From: RBG-13-68-16 sp041494245
GTDB taxonomy: Bacteria; Acidobacteriota; Thermoanaerobaculia; Thermoanaerobaculales; Thermoanaerobaculaceae
Assembly (NCBI GenBank): GCA_041494245.1
Contig: JBGQAK010000005.1
Span: 124,001 to 188,000 of the forward strand
Direction of reading: 5' to 3'
Length of the DNA stretch: 64,000 bases
Both the position numbers and the translations under genes were made by a program. Within the stretch, counting starts at the first letter, position 1. Each line of letters starts with the position of its first letter. The notes under the pieces were generated by a model. The model worked only from the letters and a program-made list of their open reading frames with translations. It was not told where the DNA came from and searched no databases. This document shows, piece by piece, positions 45,385 to 54,631 of the stretch.

Positions 45385-47655
45385 ATGAGATTCGTTTCCC
45401 CGAGACCTTTCATCCTATTTCTGATGTGTGTGGCGGCCGCGACGGTGGCATCGGCCGGAGATGCGCCGCGCGCCAGGCTGGCGACGGTGCGCCACGGGAT
45501 CAACCCGCCGGTGACCGAGCGTGACGTGCAGACGCGTCTCATGCGGGTCGCCAGCCAACTCGGAGACGTTCCGGGCGTGCTGCTCGGCCACCAGTTCTTC
45601 CCGCAGTCGGTGGCCTCTGGCGACCCGCGCCCCGACAGCCTGGTTGTCTGGACGCGCCTCGACGACAAGGACGTGGGGCAGAGCGACGTTCCGGTGCTGC
45701 TGATCGTCACCAAGGACAGGTTCTTTCAGCACGTCGTCTACAACAACTGGGTGATGTCGCTCGCAAAGTACGACCACTGCATCAAGGTCAAGATCCCCGG
45801 CCTCGACCCGCGCACGAGCTACCTCTACTTCTTCGCGTACTTCAAGAACGGCGTGATCTACCTGTCGCAACTGGGGCGCACCAAGACCGCGCCGGCGCCT
45901 GGCGATGACGTCTCGGTCAAGTTCGCGTTCTTCTCCTGCCAGGACTACGAGGGCCGCTACTACAACACCTACGCCAAGCTGCTGCTCGACCACCCTGACG
46001 ACCTCGACTTCGTCGCCTTCCTCGGCGACTACATCTACGAGACCACCGGCGATCTCTCGTTCCAGACGCCCGTCCCGGGTCGGACGGTCGACTTCACCGA
46101 CAAGTCGGGAGCAATCCAGCTCGGCGACCCGGCGCATCCGTACTACGCCGCCTCCAGCCTTTCCAACTACCGGCAGCTGTACAGCACCTACCGGAGCGAC
46201 CCGATGCTGCAGAGGTTGCACGAGCGGTATCCGATGGTCGCGATCTGGGACGACCACGAGTACTCGAACGACAACCACGGTGCGACCGCGACGTACTTCG
46301 ACAAGCGCAAGGACGAGACCGATCCGGCGCGGCGCAGACGGGCGGAGCAGGTGTTCTTCGAGTACGTGCCGATCTCTGCGGGGCTCGGATCCGACGGCGC
46401 GCTCAAGATCGACGACTCGATCCTGTACCCGAACGCGAAGATCTACCAGGACCTCCGCTTCGGCGCCAACCTCGACCTGGTGCTCACCGACTACCGTTCC
46501 TTCCGTCCGGACGTGGTGATTCCCGAGGACGGCTTCCCGGGCACGATCGTGATGGACCGTGCGGTTCTCGAGACCGTGCTCACCCCGGCTGGGTACGGCG
46601 CGGTCAAAGGCAGCCTGGACCCGTACGTCAAGATCGAAAATGTGCCGCCGCTTCAGGCGGGCGCGACTGCGATCGCCACACAGCTTTACATGATGTCGAA
46701 CCCTTTCCTGACCCAGGCCCAGGCGGTCGCCAAGGCGCAATCCGTGATCGCGGGCAACCTCTCGGCGACGTATCTCAACGCCTTGTTCGTCGCCGTCGGC
46801 CAGCCTGCGCCGTTTGGCGACGCCGCGCTGGCCGCAATGGACCGTGGTCTCTCGTACCTGTTCTGCGGCAAGCGCGACCTGTACTCGTCCACCGGCTCGC
46901 GCTACGTCATCGCGAAGAACAGCTTCGATCTCTTCTCCGGCTTCAAGTTCGCGATGACCGGCGGGGCGAGCGAGGACGCGTATGGTGCTGCGCAAGAGAG
47001 CTTCATCAAGAACACGATCGGACAGAGCACGGCGACGTGGAAGGTGTTCACGAGCTCTGTCTCGATGACGCCGATGATCCTCGACTTCACCAATCCGATC
47101 ATCGCCCCGATGTTGCCGCCGGATTTCCCCGCGGCGTTCAAGACTCGGCTGATGATTGACGCGGACGAGTGGGACGGCTTCCCGCACAAACGCCAACAGC
47201 TGCTCGCCTTCCTGCAGAGCGTGCCGAACAGCGTGGTGATTTCTGGCGACATCCACGGCTCGTTCGTGGCCGACCACGGCAAGGGAGTGTTCGAGTTCAC
47301 CGGCGCCGCGGTGTCATCGCAGACGCTCGAGGAAGAGGTCCTGGGACTGGCGATGTCGGACCCGATGCTCTCGGGCGTTCCGGGGATCGACCAGCTCGTC
47401 AAGGCCGTGGGCCAGATCATGCAGATCTCGGCGAGCGACCCAAAGGTCTCCTCCTCGCAGATCGTCTATGACAACCCGCGGGTCCACGGCTGCGTGCTGA
47501 TCGAGGCGGGCAAGGAGGCTCTCACCGCCACGTACCTCCAGGTTGATGCGAGCAAAGTCGCCGCGTCGTACTACGATCAACCCGACGCGCTCAACGCGAT
47601 GTTCTCCACGACGTCGTTCAAGGTGCAGGGCGGCACGCTCACGAAGCTTCCGTAA
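45385..47655 (+). CDS. phoD: PhoD-family alkaline phosphatase/phosphodiesterase
   Basis: A 756-residue exported protein with signal peptide MRFVSPRPFILFLMCVAAAT, an N-terminal fibronectin-like domain (SVASGDPRPDSLVVWTRL), and a metallophosphatase domain. Metal-binding blocks are FFSCQDYEG, FLGDYIYET, WDDHEYSND and ISGDIHGSF. PhoD enzymes release phosphate from mono- and diesters, such as teichoic acids, outside the cytoplasm using Ca/Fe. It is longer than the usual 500-580 residues because of an insertion between about 430 and 560. The ATG at 45385 has GGAGGAGG upstream. A hairpin follows at 47678. Confidence 0.9.
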   Translation: MRFVSPRPFILFLMCVAAATVASAGDAPRARLATVRHGINPPVTERDVQTRLMRVASQLGDVPGVLLGHQFFPQSVASGDPRPDSLVVWTRLDDKDVGQSDVPVLLIVTKDRFFQHVVYNNWVMSLAKYDHCIKVKIPGLDPRTSYLYFFAYFKNGVIYLSQLGRTKTAPAPGDDVSVKFAFFSCQDYEGRYYNTYAKLLLDHPDDLDFVAFLGDYIYETTGDLSFQTPVPGRTVDFTDKSGAIQLGDPAHPYYAASSLSNYRQLYSTYRSDPMLQRLHERYPMVAIWDDHEYSNDNHGATATYFDKRKDETDPARRRRAEQVFFEYVPISAGLGSDGALKIDDSILYPNAKIYQDLRFGANLDLVLTDYRSFRPDVVIPEDGFPGTIVMDRAVLETVLTPAGYGAVKGSLDPYVKIENVPPLQAGATAIATQLYMMSNPFLTQAQAVAKAQSVIAGNLSATYLNALFVAVGQPAPFGDAALAAMDRGLSYLFCGKRDLYSSTGSRYVIAKNSFDLFSGFKFAMTGGASEDAYGAAQESFIKNTIGQSTATWKVFTSSVSMTPMILDFTNPIIAPMLPPDFPAAFKTRLMIDADEWDGFPHKRQQLLAFLQSVPNSVVISGDIHGSFVADHGKGVFEFTGAAVSSQTLEEEVLGLAMSDPMLSGVPGIDQLVKAVGQIMQISASDPKVSSSQIVYDNPRVHGCVLIEAGKEALTATYLQVDASKVAASYYDQPDALNAMFSTTSFKVQGGTLTKLP

Positions 47656-47677
47656 CGAACAAGATACAAGGTGAGGC

Positions 47678-47705
47678 GAGAGGCGCGCGGTAACGCGCGC
47701 CTCTC
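47678..47705 (+). terminator. Terminator-like hairpin after phoD
   Basis: GAGAGGCGCGCG and CGCGCGCCTCTC form a perfect 12-bp stem with a GTAA tetraloop, 23 nt after the phoD stop. No T tract follows, so it may end transcription only with help or protect the 3' end of the RNA. Confidence 0.5.
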
Positions 47706-48147
47706 CGCGTACGTCCGCTGCACTTGTACCAATAGGAGTCAGGTGTGCCGTTGTTGCTCGGGCGGAAGACGTAATCAAACGGGGGCTTATTGCGGGATAC
47801 AATCTCCGCCATCGATTGGCGGATCTTCCGCCCCGGCGTCTCGGCAAGGACGTGCCACGTCGTTCCAGCTCGTTCATCCGCAAAGCACTTCGGGGAACCA
47901 GAACGACGATCCTGCGCCCGCGACGCAATGTCAGCACATGGTCCAGTAGGCAGGCGGTGCTCGACAGGGTGACGGCGGAGTCAGCCTCCCGGGGCCGGAT
48001 GGTGGGTCGGGGCCGTGTGGACGGACCAGCGGTGGTGCGGGATCACGACGGTCCAGCCCGCGGGGTTCCGGGCCGGTGTCAGCCGCAACCGCGAGAGCCT
48101 GACCGGGTTACGGAGCCGGTCACGCGCCCGCGTGCGTCGACTCCGCC
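47706..48147. other. 442-bp gap with a possible antitoxin relic
   Basis: No intact gene. On the minus strand a segment at about 47860-47935 reads HVLTLRRGRRIVVLVPRSA, which faintly resembles the strand pair of Phd-type antitoxins. The frame breaks soon after. Nothing else is recognised; the plus-strand frames are Arg-rich shadows. Confidence 0.3.
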
Positions 48148-48153
48148 TACAAT
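48148..48153 (+). promoter_or_regulatory. -10 box TACAAT
   Basis: TACAAT (five of six) lies 27 nt before the ATG at 48181, and GGAGGA is in between. The -35 region is not recognisable. Confidence 0.35.
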
Positions 48154-48180
48154 GACCGCGGCTGTAGAGCGGAGGACGAC

Positions 48181-48510
48181 ATGAAGACACTGGTGCTGTC
48201 GGCGTTGCTCCTGGTGGCGGTTCCGTCGCTCGTCACCGCGGGCGAGATCTACGGGTCCATCAGGGAGGCCGGGAAGCCGGTCAGGGACGGGTTGAAGGTG
48301 GAGGTGGCGTGCGGCGGGAAGACGGTCGTCGGCGAAACCGACAAGTTCGGTGCGTACCGACTGTTCGCGCAGGAGGAGGGGAAGTGCACGCTTACGGTCA
48401 GGATCGGGGACGAGAGGCCCTCGATCGTAATCCACTCCTTTGCGGACTCGGCCCGCTACAACCTGGTCCTCGAGAGGAAGGACGGCAAGTACGCGCTGAG
48501 GAGTGAGTGA
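48181..48510 (+). CDS. Small exported carboxypeptidase-regulatory-like (transthyretin-fold) protein
   Basis: A 109-residue protein with signal peptide MKTLVLSALLLVAVPSLVTA and a single beta-sandwich domain (GEIYGSIREAGKPV, VVGETDKFGAYRLF, CTLTVRIGDERPS) of the carboxypeptidase D regulatory type. Two Cys may form a disulfide. There is no enzymatic signature, and a carbohydrate or protein binding role is only a guess. The stop is 1 nt before the next ATG, so the pair is translationally coupled. Confidence 0.68.
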   Translation: MKTLVLSALLLVAVPSLVTAGEIYGSIREAGKPVRDGLKVEVACGGKTVVGETDKFGAYRLFAQEEGKCTLTVRIGDERPSIVIHSFADSARYNLVLERKDGKYALRSE

Positions 48511-48511
48511 A

Positions 48512-49399
48512 ATGGACAAGACAGAGAAGGACTGGTGGGACAAGGCGGCGGTCATCCTGCACCCGGTCGGCGGGCTCCTTGCGGCGCTTGCGGTGGCCGG
48601 CCTCGGTTTCTTCGGTTCACAGTTCCTCGAGAGGCGGCAGGCGGAGGAGACGCGCGCCCGCTTTTATTCGGACTTGATCAGCAAGCGCGAGGAAGCGGAC
48701 TCCGCCCTCCGCAAGGACATGTTCATGACCATCATTCAATCGTTCCTCAAGCCGGATGCGACCTCCATCGAAGACCGGACCGTCAAGCTCGAGCTGCTGG
48801 CCTACAACTTCCACGAGTCGCTCAACCTCAAGCCGCTCTTCGCCCAGCTGGAAACCGAGATCTCCAGGTCGGCGGTGCCCGGGAAGCGCGAACAGAAGGA
48901 CCGCCTCGAAAAGGTCGCTCGGGAGGTCACCCGCAAGGAGATGGTCGTGCTGGAGGGCGTCGGCAAATCATTCGAGCGCACGGTGGATTTCGACGAGGTT
49001 TCCAAGAGCCCGGGTGGCCTGGCGCTCGAGCCGGCGCGGCTGACGCTCAACCAGATCAACCGCGACTTCGCGATCGTCGTCAAGAAGGTCGACGTGGACC
49101 AGAAGGAGATGCAGATCAGGCTCGAGGTGCGGACCCTCAGAGGGCAGTCGGGAGACTACGACACGGACGAGGCCGAGTTCTGGACCGGGTTCTTCGACTT
49201 CCCGATGATCGACCACACGCGCCTCTCGCACGACCAGCGCTGCGCGGTCGTGGTGCGGAACTTCGGGAGTTCGAGCGCGCGAATCGCGCTCGTGGACTTC
49301 CCGGGGGCATACGCGAGCTTGAAGGAGAAGCCGTACATCCAGGAGATGATTCAGGACCTCATGGGAGCCAAGAAGCCGGCGGACGGGGAGCGCCCGTAG
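48512..49399 (+). CDS. Single-pass membrane protein of unknown function
   Basis: A 295-residue protein. Residues 1-12 are charged, then one membrane helix (about 14-38, PVGGLLAALAVAGLGFFGSQ) is followed by a helical stretch with charged residues (LERRQAEETRARFYSDL) and an alpha/beta body ending EMIQDLMGAKKPADG. No family is recognised. ATG 48512 has GAGGAG 8 nt upstream; a GTG at 48503 inside the previous gene is an alternative. Its tight coupling with the exported beta-sandwich protein suggests a shared envelope function, which is inference. Confidence 0.6.
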   Translation: MDKTEKDWWDKAAVILHPVGGLLAALAVAGLGFFGSQFLERRQAEETRARFYSDLISKREEADSALRKDMFMTIIQSFLKPDATSIEDRTVKLELLAYNFHESLNLKPLFAQLETEISRSAVPGKREQKDRLEKVAREVTRKEMVVLEGVGKSFERTVDFDEVSKSPGGLALEPARLTLNQINRDFAIVVKKVDVDQKEMQIRLEVRTLRGQSGDYDTDEAEFWTGFFDFPMIDHTRLSHDQRCAVVVRNFGSSSARIALVDFPGAYASLKEKPYIQEMIQDLMGAKKPADGERP

Positions 49400-49605
49400 G
49401 AGGAGCGCCGGGCTGGCGGTCGTCGCGGTCGCGACGGGCAGTTGAGGCATGTCCTGTCCCCCTGTCGCCTCGGGCGAGGAGCCCAGCCGAGTACCGCGCC
49501 CAACAACTCAACCTGGTGGCTTGACGTGAGGGGGTCACTACACTGGGGCATTGTTTCCCGGGCCGAACCCTCGATGACCTCGGGCGAGCTTTGGCATGTC
49601 ACGTC

Positions 49606-49996
49606 GTCAGCCTCCTGTACGGAATTTTGTGCGGCCGGGTGGCGGCGTCGCCGAGGGTCTGCTAGCGCCATTCCTCGTACTCGGAGAAGTTGCCATCGAA
49701 GAAGGTGACCATGGAGTCGCCCTGGAAACCGAGGAGTTGGGGATAGAACAAAGGCGCGGGGGTTCCGAGAACATGGTGAGATAGTCATACTTGCTACGAA
49801 TGGACGAGGGGCCCTCTTGCTCGGCCGTGCCCGCCAAGAAGGAACAGGGCCGGTACCGACGGATCGCCTCCTTTCGTTGGGCGGGCGGATCCCGGGAAGG
49901 AGCAGCTTCCGCCGTGGAGAGCGGCCCTGTCCAGTGAAGTAGTACACTCAAGTGGTTGGGGGGCTCGTCGACGAGCAGGTTGTTCGTGCAGGACAT
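49606..49996 (-). pseudogene. ettA: ettA 3'-end relic A (Walker B plus C-terminus, H-loop replaced)
   Basis: The minus strand reads NLLVDEPPNHLSV (degenerate Walker B and D-loop), then ALHGGSCSFPGSA in another frame. About 130 bp of foreign sequence follow (with CGGTACCG at 49849-49856 and GGTGAGATAGT at 49775-49785), then FQGDSMVTFFDGNFSEYEEW, a TAG, and QTLGDAATRPHKIPYRRLT. This is the order of EttA, the ABC-F translation factor, but the H-loop segment is missing and frames change. It lies left of the oxidoreductase gene at 50117. Confidence 0.75.
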
Positions 49997-50116
49997 GCTT
50001 ACCAGGCATCAATCCATGCGGCAGCTCGCTTCCGGATGGAGACGTCGACTGGCCGATCGGAATGCCCAGATGGGGTGGCATGACCCGGCGGTTCCTGCGG
50101 GAGGTGTGCCGTAGCT

Positions 50117-51550
50117 TTGCCGATGATCATCCAGGGTGGATTGGGCGCCGGCGTATCCAACTGGGTGCTGGCACGGGCCGTCTCGCTGGAGGGCCAACTC
50201 GGCGTCGTGTCCGGCACCGGCGCCGAAGCGATCATGGCGGGTCGTCTGCGCTCCGGCGACGAGGGCGGAGACACCCGCCGCGCGCTTGCTGCGTTCCCCG
50301 ACCAGGAGGTCGCGGCGCGTATCGTCGCGAGCTACTTCGTCGAGAACCCCGCCGATCGGAGTTCCGCCAGGATGCCAAGGCAGCACCTGCTGCGCGATCC
50401 CGAGGAGCTCATCCATGACACCATCGCGGCCAACTTCGTCGAGGTGTTCCTCGCCAAGGAGGGGCACGACAACCCCGTCGGCATCAACCTCCTGACCAAG
50501 ATCCAGCTCCCGGTCCTGGCTAGCCTCTACGGTGCAATGCTGGCTGATGTGGACGTTGTCATCATGGGCGCCGGGATACCTCGCGAGGTCCCGGCCATTC
50601 TCGACGGGTTGGCAGGGCACAACGACGTCTCGATGGCGTTGCAGGTCGAGGGTGCGACGGCCCAGGACGACTTCCGCGCCCACCTTTCGCCGCGTAGCGT
50701 GCTGCGCGGCGCACCGCGGGAGCTGCGGCGGCCGATCTTCTATCCAATCGTGTCCTCCAACGTCCTCGCCGTGACCATGGCCAGAAAGGCCTCGGGCCGG
50801 GTCGATGGCTTCGTGATCGAGGGGCCGACGGCGGGCGGACACAATGCGCCGCCCCGCGGCGGTCCGAACTTCGACGCCGACCGCCAGCCGATCTACGGGG
50901 CCAGGGACGCCGTGAACGTGGCGAAGATCCGCGAGCTCGGGCTTCCCTTCTACCTCGCGGGCGGGTACGGCGAGTCGGGAAGGGTCAAGGAGGCTCTCGC
51001 CCTCGGGGCGGCGGGTGTGCAGGTGGGGACGCTGTTCGCGTTCTGCCGGGAGTCCGGCCTCCTGCGCTCGATCAAGGAGAAGGCGCTCGGGTTGGCTTCG
51101 CAGGGACTCGGCAAGGTGAGAACGGACGCCTTCGCGTCGCCGACCGGATTCCCGTTCAAGGTCCTCAGCCTCGAGGGGACCCTCTCGGAGATGGCGGAGT
51201 ACCTCAGGCGCCCGCGCGTCTGCGACCTCGGGTTCCTGCGCCGCATCTACAAGCGGGAGGACGGCGAAGTCGGCTATCGCTGCCCGGCCGAGCCGGCCTC
51301 GAGCTGGCTGGCCAAGGGCGGTGCCCCGGGCGAGCTGGAGGGGCGCAAGTGCCTCTGCAACGGGCTCATGGCGAACCTGGGTTTTGCCCGGGAACGGCGC
51401 GGAGGGTACCTGGAGCAGCCGCTGCTGACCGTCGGTGACTGTTTCAGGCAGCTCAAGGCGTTCTTGTCCGGGAAAGGCGAGAGCTACTCCGCCAAGGACG
51501 TCCTCGACTACCTGCTGCGGGATTACACCGTGGCGCCGATCCCCGCATAG
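50117..51550 (+). CDS. Nitronate monooxygenase / PfaD-like flavin oxidoreductase
   Basis: A 477-residue FMN-dependent TIM-barrel enzyme. PMIIQGGLGAGVSNW is the N-terminal FMN region, GFVIEGPTAGGHNAP holds the conserved His, and FYLAGGYGESG and AAGVQVGTLFAF form the phosphate site. The extended C-terminal part with Cys residues (GRKCLCNGL) matches the PfaD/FabK-like branch rather than short nitronate monooxygenases. The first start after the upstream stop is a TTG at 50117, with an ATG two codons on and GGGAGG 12-18 nt upstream. It is bounded on both sides by ettA relics (A and B). Confidence 0.82.
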   Translation: MPMIIQGGLGAGVSNWVLARAVSLEGQLGVVSGTGAEAIMAGRLRSGDEGGDTRRALAAFPDQEVAARIVASYFVENPADRSSARMPRQHLLRDPEELIHDTIAANFVEVFLAKEGHDNPVGINLLTKIQLPVLASLYGAMLADVDVVIMGAGIPREVPAILDGLAGHNDVSMALQVEGATAQDDFRAHLSPRSVLRGAPRELRRPIFYPIVSSNVLAVTMARKASGRVDGFVIEGPTAGGHNAPPRGGPNFDADRQPIYGARDAVNVAKIRELGLPFYLAGGYGESGRVKEALALGAAGVQVGTLFAFCRESGLLRSIKEKALGLASQGLGKVRTDAFASPTGFPFKVLSLEGTLSEMAEYLRRPRVCDLGFLRRIYKREDGEVGYRCPAEPASSWLAKGGAPGELEGRKCLCNGLMANLGFARERRGGYLEQPLLTVGDCFRQLKAFLSGKGESYSAKDVLDYLLRDYTVAPIPA

Positions 51551-51592
51551 ATCGGGGACCAGATAGCACCCTTTTACCTTCCCCCATCTTAA

Positions 51593-51614
51593 GTACCGAT
51601 TACCACCATCTCGG
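51593..51614 (+). repeat. GTACC/ACCATCTC dispersed repeat
   Basis: Reads GTACCGATTACCACCATCTC and resembles the copy at 63122-63145 (GTACCGTGTATCACCATCTC). It follows the gene at 50117-51550; the motif ATAGCACCCTT at 51563-51573 also recurs at 58785-58795. Confidence 0.5.
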
Positions 51615-51664
51615 TTCCAGGCGCCAGCCTTGCAGCCCGCACCGTGCCGCCCGCCAGCACCGCC

Positions 51665-51756
51665 GCGCTGTCGCCCTCGAAGCCGAGGATGTGCGTGGCG
51701 ATCCTGTCGAGGAACCAGCGGTCGTGGGAGATGACGACCGCGCAGCCGGCGAACCG
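51665..51756 (-). pseudogene. ettA: ettA 3'-end relic B (H-loop segment)
   Basis: The minus frame reads RFAGCAVVISHDRWFLDRIA, then THILGFEGDSAAV, the H-loop and following strand of EttA. It then departs into unrelated sequence (GGTVRAARLAPG). GGGTGCCA borders it on the upstream side. About 230 nt to its right, up to the XDH genes, there is a plus-strand hydrophobic piece WLGFAILPLAVALIPLRR (about 51840-51893) of unknown origin and no intact gene. Confidence 0.8.
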
Positions 51757-52019
51757 CTGGCACCCGCTGTCCATGCAACGATGCACCTATGCCAGCGTGA
51801 CCTCGCCCCAGGCGGTGGCACGCACTCCCCGGCTCGGTGTGGCTCGGTTTTGCGATCCTTCCGCTGGCAGTCGCCCTCATCCCGCTGCGACGCACGGCCG
51901 GCCACAAGCCGGCGCGACCATGGCCGAGAGGTCGCCTACTCCGCGGCCGCGTTTGCGGCGCAGCGGTTGCAGAGCTACGATCGGAAGCTGAGAATGTGGT
52001 TGGCCGGAAGGGAGGAGGC

Positions 52020-52496
52020 ATGACGAAGACTATTCGGTTCTGCCTCAACGGCAAGCCCACGACACTCGAGACCGACGGTGAGCGCACCCTGCTGTGGGTG
52101 CTGCGCGGCGATCTCGGGCTCACCGGAACTAAGTTCGGGTGCGGCGAGGGGACCTGCGGCGCGTGCACGGTGGTGGTCAACGGGCAGGCGGTACGCTCGT
52201 GCACCGTGCCGGTGTCGTCGGTCGACGGCGCCGAGGTGATCACCATCGAAGGCCTCGCCCGCGACGGCACGCTCCATCCGCTGCAGCAGGCGTTTGTCGA
52301 GCACGGCGGCTTCCAGTGCGGCTACTGCACACCGGGAATGGTCATGAACGCCTATGCTCTCCTGCGCGCCAATCCGAAGCCGTCCCGGGAAGCGATCGTC
52401 AAGGGGATGGAGGACAACCTCTGTCGCTGCGGCGCCCACCAGCGGATCATCGCCGCGATCGAGGACGTCGCCCGCGGGAAGGGAGGCGCGTCATGA
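52020..52496 (+). CDS. Xanthine dehydrogenase-family [2Fe-2S] subunit
   Basis: A 158-residue protein binding two [2Fe-2S] clusters. The plant-type ferredoxin Cys are in FGCGEGTCGACTV and RSC, the C-terminal helical cluster Cys in CGYCTPGM and LCRCG. It transfers electrons from the molybdenum subunit encoded next. The ATG at 52020 has GGGAGGAGG upstream, and the stop overlaps the next start in ATGA. No separate FAD subunit gene is present, as in isoquinoline/aldehyde-oxidoreductase-type two-subunit enzymes. Confidence 0.95.
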   Translation: MTKTIRFCLNGKPTTLETDGERTLLWVLRGDLGLTGTKFGCGEGTCGACTVVVNGQAVRSCTVPVSSVDGAEVITIEGLARDGTLHPLQQAFVEHGGFQCGYCTPGMVMNAYALLRANPKPSREAIVKGMEDNLCRCGAHQRIIAAIEDVARGKGGAS

Positions 52497-54631
52497 CCGA
52501 GCATCGCGGTATCGACCGGCGCGAGTTCGTCAAGATCGTGGGCGGCGGCGTGGTGGTGCTGGTCAGCGTCGGCCCATCCGCCCTTCTCGCCCAGGACCGC
52601 CGCCGCGTTTACCCGGAGGACCTCAACGCCTACCTGCGCATCGGCGAGGACGGCCGTGTGACCGTGTTCACGGGCAAGATCGAGATGGGGCAGGGCGTGA
52701 TGACGTCGCAGGCACAGATGGTGGCCGAGGAGCTGCGTGTCGCCCTCAGTGCGGTCGAGATGGTCATGGGGGACACCGACCGCTGTCCCTGGGATATGGG
52801 CACGTTCGGGTCGCTGACCACGCGGATGTTCGGGCCGGTGCTGCGAGCCGCGGCCGCCGAGGCGAGGGCTGTGATGCTACGGCTCGCCTCCGAGAAGCTT
52901 GGCGTCCCGCGTAGCAAGCTCGTCGTCGCTGACGGTGTCGTCTCCGTCGCGGGGGATCCTTCCAAGAGAGTGACGTACGGCGACCTCGCCAAGGGGAGGC
53001 GGATCCTCCGCACGGTGGACGACAAGGCGGTGCTGCGCAAGGCCTCTGAGCTCACGGTGATGGGGACTTCGCCGCAGCGTCTCGACGCCCACGGGAAGGT
53101 GACCGGGGGTGCGCAGTACGCCGGGGACATCCGGCGTCCCGGGATGCTGTACGCCTGTGTGCTGCGTCCGCCGGCGCACGGCGCCAAGCTCACACGGCTT
53201 GACACCGGCGCCGCCGCGAAGCTGCCCGGCGTGACGATAGTCGACCAGGACGGCCTGGTCGCGGCGCTCCACGCCGACCCCGAGGCGGCAGCGAAGGCGC
53301 TCGCACGCATCGATGCGTCGTGGGAGACACCGAAGCCGCCGTTCGACTCCGAGACGGTCTTCGAGCACCTCGTGAAGGTGGCGGGACCGGGGGAGGTCGT
53401 GAGCGCGAAAGGTGACGTCGCCGCCGCGCGGAAAACTGCCGCGCGCGTTTTTGAGTCGATCTACCACAAGGGGTATGTGGCGCACGCGCCGATAGAGCCG
53501 CACACGGCAGTGGCCGAGTTCAAGGACGGCAAGGTGACGATCTGGGCGTCAACGCAGACGCCGTTTCCCACTCGCGACCGCATCGCCGGCGAGCTGGGGC
53601 TCGCGACCGAGAACGTGCGGGTGATCACGCCGTTTGTCGGCGGCGGCTTCGGCGGCAAGAGCGCCGGGCTGCAGGCGAGCGAGGCCGCACGCCTCGCGAA
53701 GATCACCGGCAAACCTGTCCAGGTGAGGTTCAGCCGCGGCGAGGAGTTCTTCTACGACACGTTCGATCCGGCGGCGGTTGTCGAGCTGGCCACGGCGCTC
53801 GACGGTGCGGGCAAAATCACGCTGTGGGACTACCACGTCATCGCCGCGGGCGACCGCGGGGCCGAGCTGTTCTACGACACCCCCAACGTCTCCATTCGGG
53901 TGTCGGGTGCTTGGAGGGGGGAGGGCACTGGTCTCCACCTGTTCGGGGTGGGACCGTGGCGCGCTCCGGGCGCCAACATGAACATCTTCGCCAAGGAGTC
54001 GCAGGTCGACATCATGGCCTCTGCGGCGCGCATCGACCCGGTCGAGCTGCGCCTGCGCAACATGACCGACGAGCGGATGCGGCGGGTGCTGCAGGCGGCC
54101 GCCGAGGCGTACGGCTGGAAGCCGCGCGTGGCGCCGGCCGCAACGGGTCGCGGTCGCGGGGTGGCGTGCGGGATCGACGCCGGGAGCTACGTGGCGCTGA
54201 TCGCCGATGTGACGGTGGACCGCGAGAAGGGGACGGTGAAGGTCGAGCGCGTGGTGGCGGCGCAGGAGATGGGCGTGGTGGCGAATCCCGAGGGCGCGAA
54301 GATGCAGATGGAGGGGTGCATCACGCAGGGTCTCGGGTACGCGCTCGCCGAGGAGCTGCGCTTCCGCGGCGGCGAGATCCTCGACCGCAACTTCGACACC
54401 TACCAACTGCCGCGCTTCTCGTGGGTGCCGCGGATCGAAACAGTGCTGGTGCGCAACGACGACCTGGCACCTCAAGGGGGCGGCGAGCCCGCCATTGTTC
54501 CCATGGGTGCGGTAATCGCCAACGCCGTCTTCGACGCCACCGGCGTTCGCTTCTTTCGCCTGCCGATGACCGCCGATCGGGTCCGCGCCGCCCTGGCGAA
54601 GGCGCAGGAGCCCGCGCCGAAGCCTGCGTAG
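52493..54631 (+). CDS. Molybdopterin-binding aldehyde oxidase/IorB-like subunit
   Basis: A 712-residue Mo-cofactor subunit. A Tat-like signal (DRREFVKIVGGG) at the N-terminus implies export of the folded heterodimer. Signatures include TGKIEMGQGVMTSQ, GGGFGGKSAGLQ, GPWRAPGANMN and APQGGGEPAI, where the Glu corresponds to the catalytic Glu of xanthine-dehydrogenase-type enzymes. It is split-domain and shorter than XdhB, and nearest in layout to IorB (isoquinoline 1-oxidoreductase) and Tat-exported aldehyde dehydrogenases. The substrate is unknown. It is translated from the ATGA overlap with the iron-sulfur subunit. Confidence 0.92.
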   Translation: MTEHRGIDRREFVKIVGGGVVVLVSVGPSALLAQDRRRVYPEDLNAYLRIGEDGRVTVFTGKIEMGQGVMTSQAQMVAEELRVALSAVEMVMGDTDRCPWDMGTFGSLTTRMFGPVLRAAAAEARAVMLRLASEKLGVPRSKLVVADGVVSVAGDPSKRVTYGDLAKGRRILRTVDDKAVLRKASELTVMGTSPQRLDAHGKVTGGAQYAGDIRRPGMLYACVLRPPAHGAKLTRLDTGAAAKLPGVTIVDQDGLVAALHADPEAAAKALARIDASWETPKPPFDSETVFEHLVKVAGPGEVVSAKGDVAAARKTAARVFESIYHKGYVAHAPIEPHTAVAEFKDGKVTIWASTQTPFPTRDRIAGELGLATENVRVITPFVGGGFGGKSAGLQASEAARLAKITGKPVQVRFSRGEEFFYDTFDPAAVVELATALDGAGKITLWDYHVIAAGDRGAELFYDTPNVSIRVSGAWRGEGTGLHLFGVGPWRAPGANMNIFAKESQVDIMASAARIDPVELRLRNMTDERMRRVLQAAAEAYGWKPRVAPAATGRGRGVACGIDAGSYVALIADVTVDREKGTVKVERVVAAQEMGVVANPEGAKMQMEGCITQGLGYALAEELRFRGGEILDRNFDTYQLPRFSWVPRIETVLVRNDDLAPQGGGEPAIVPMGAVIANAVFDATGVRFFRLPMTADRVRAALAKAQEPAPKPA

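Noticed and set aside
47706..48147. Intact toxin-antitoxin pair after phoD
   Set aside because: Only a weak Phd-like segment is visible, in a broken frame, with no toxin partner.
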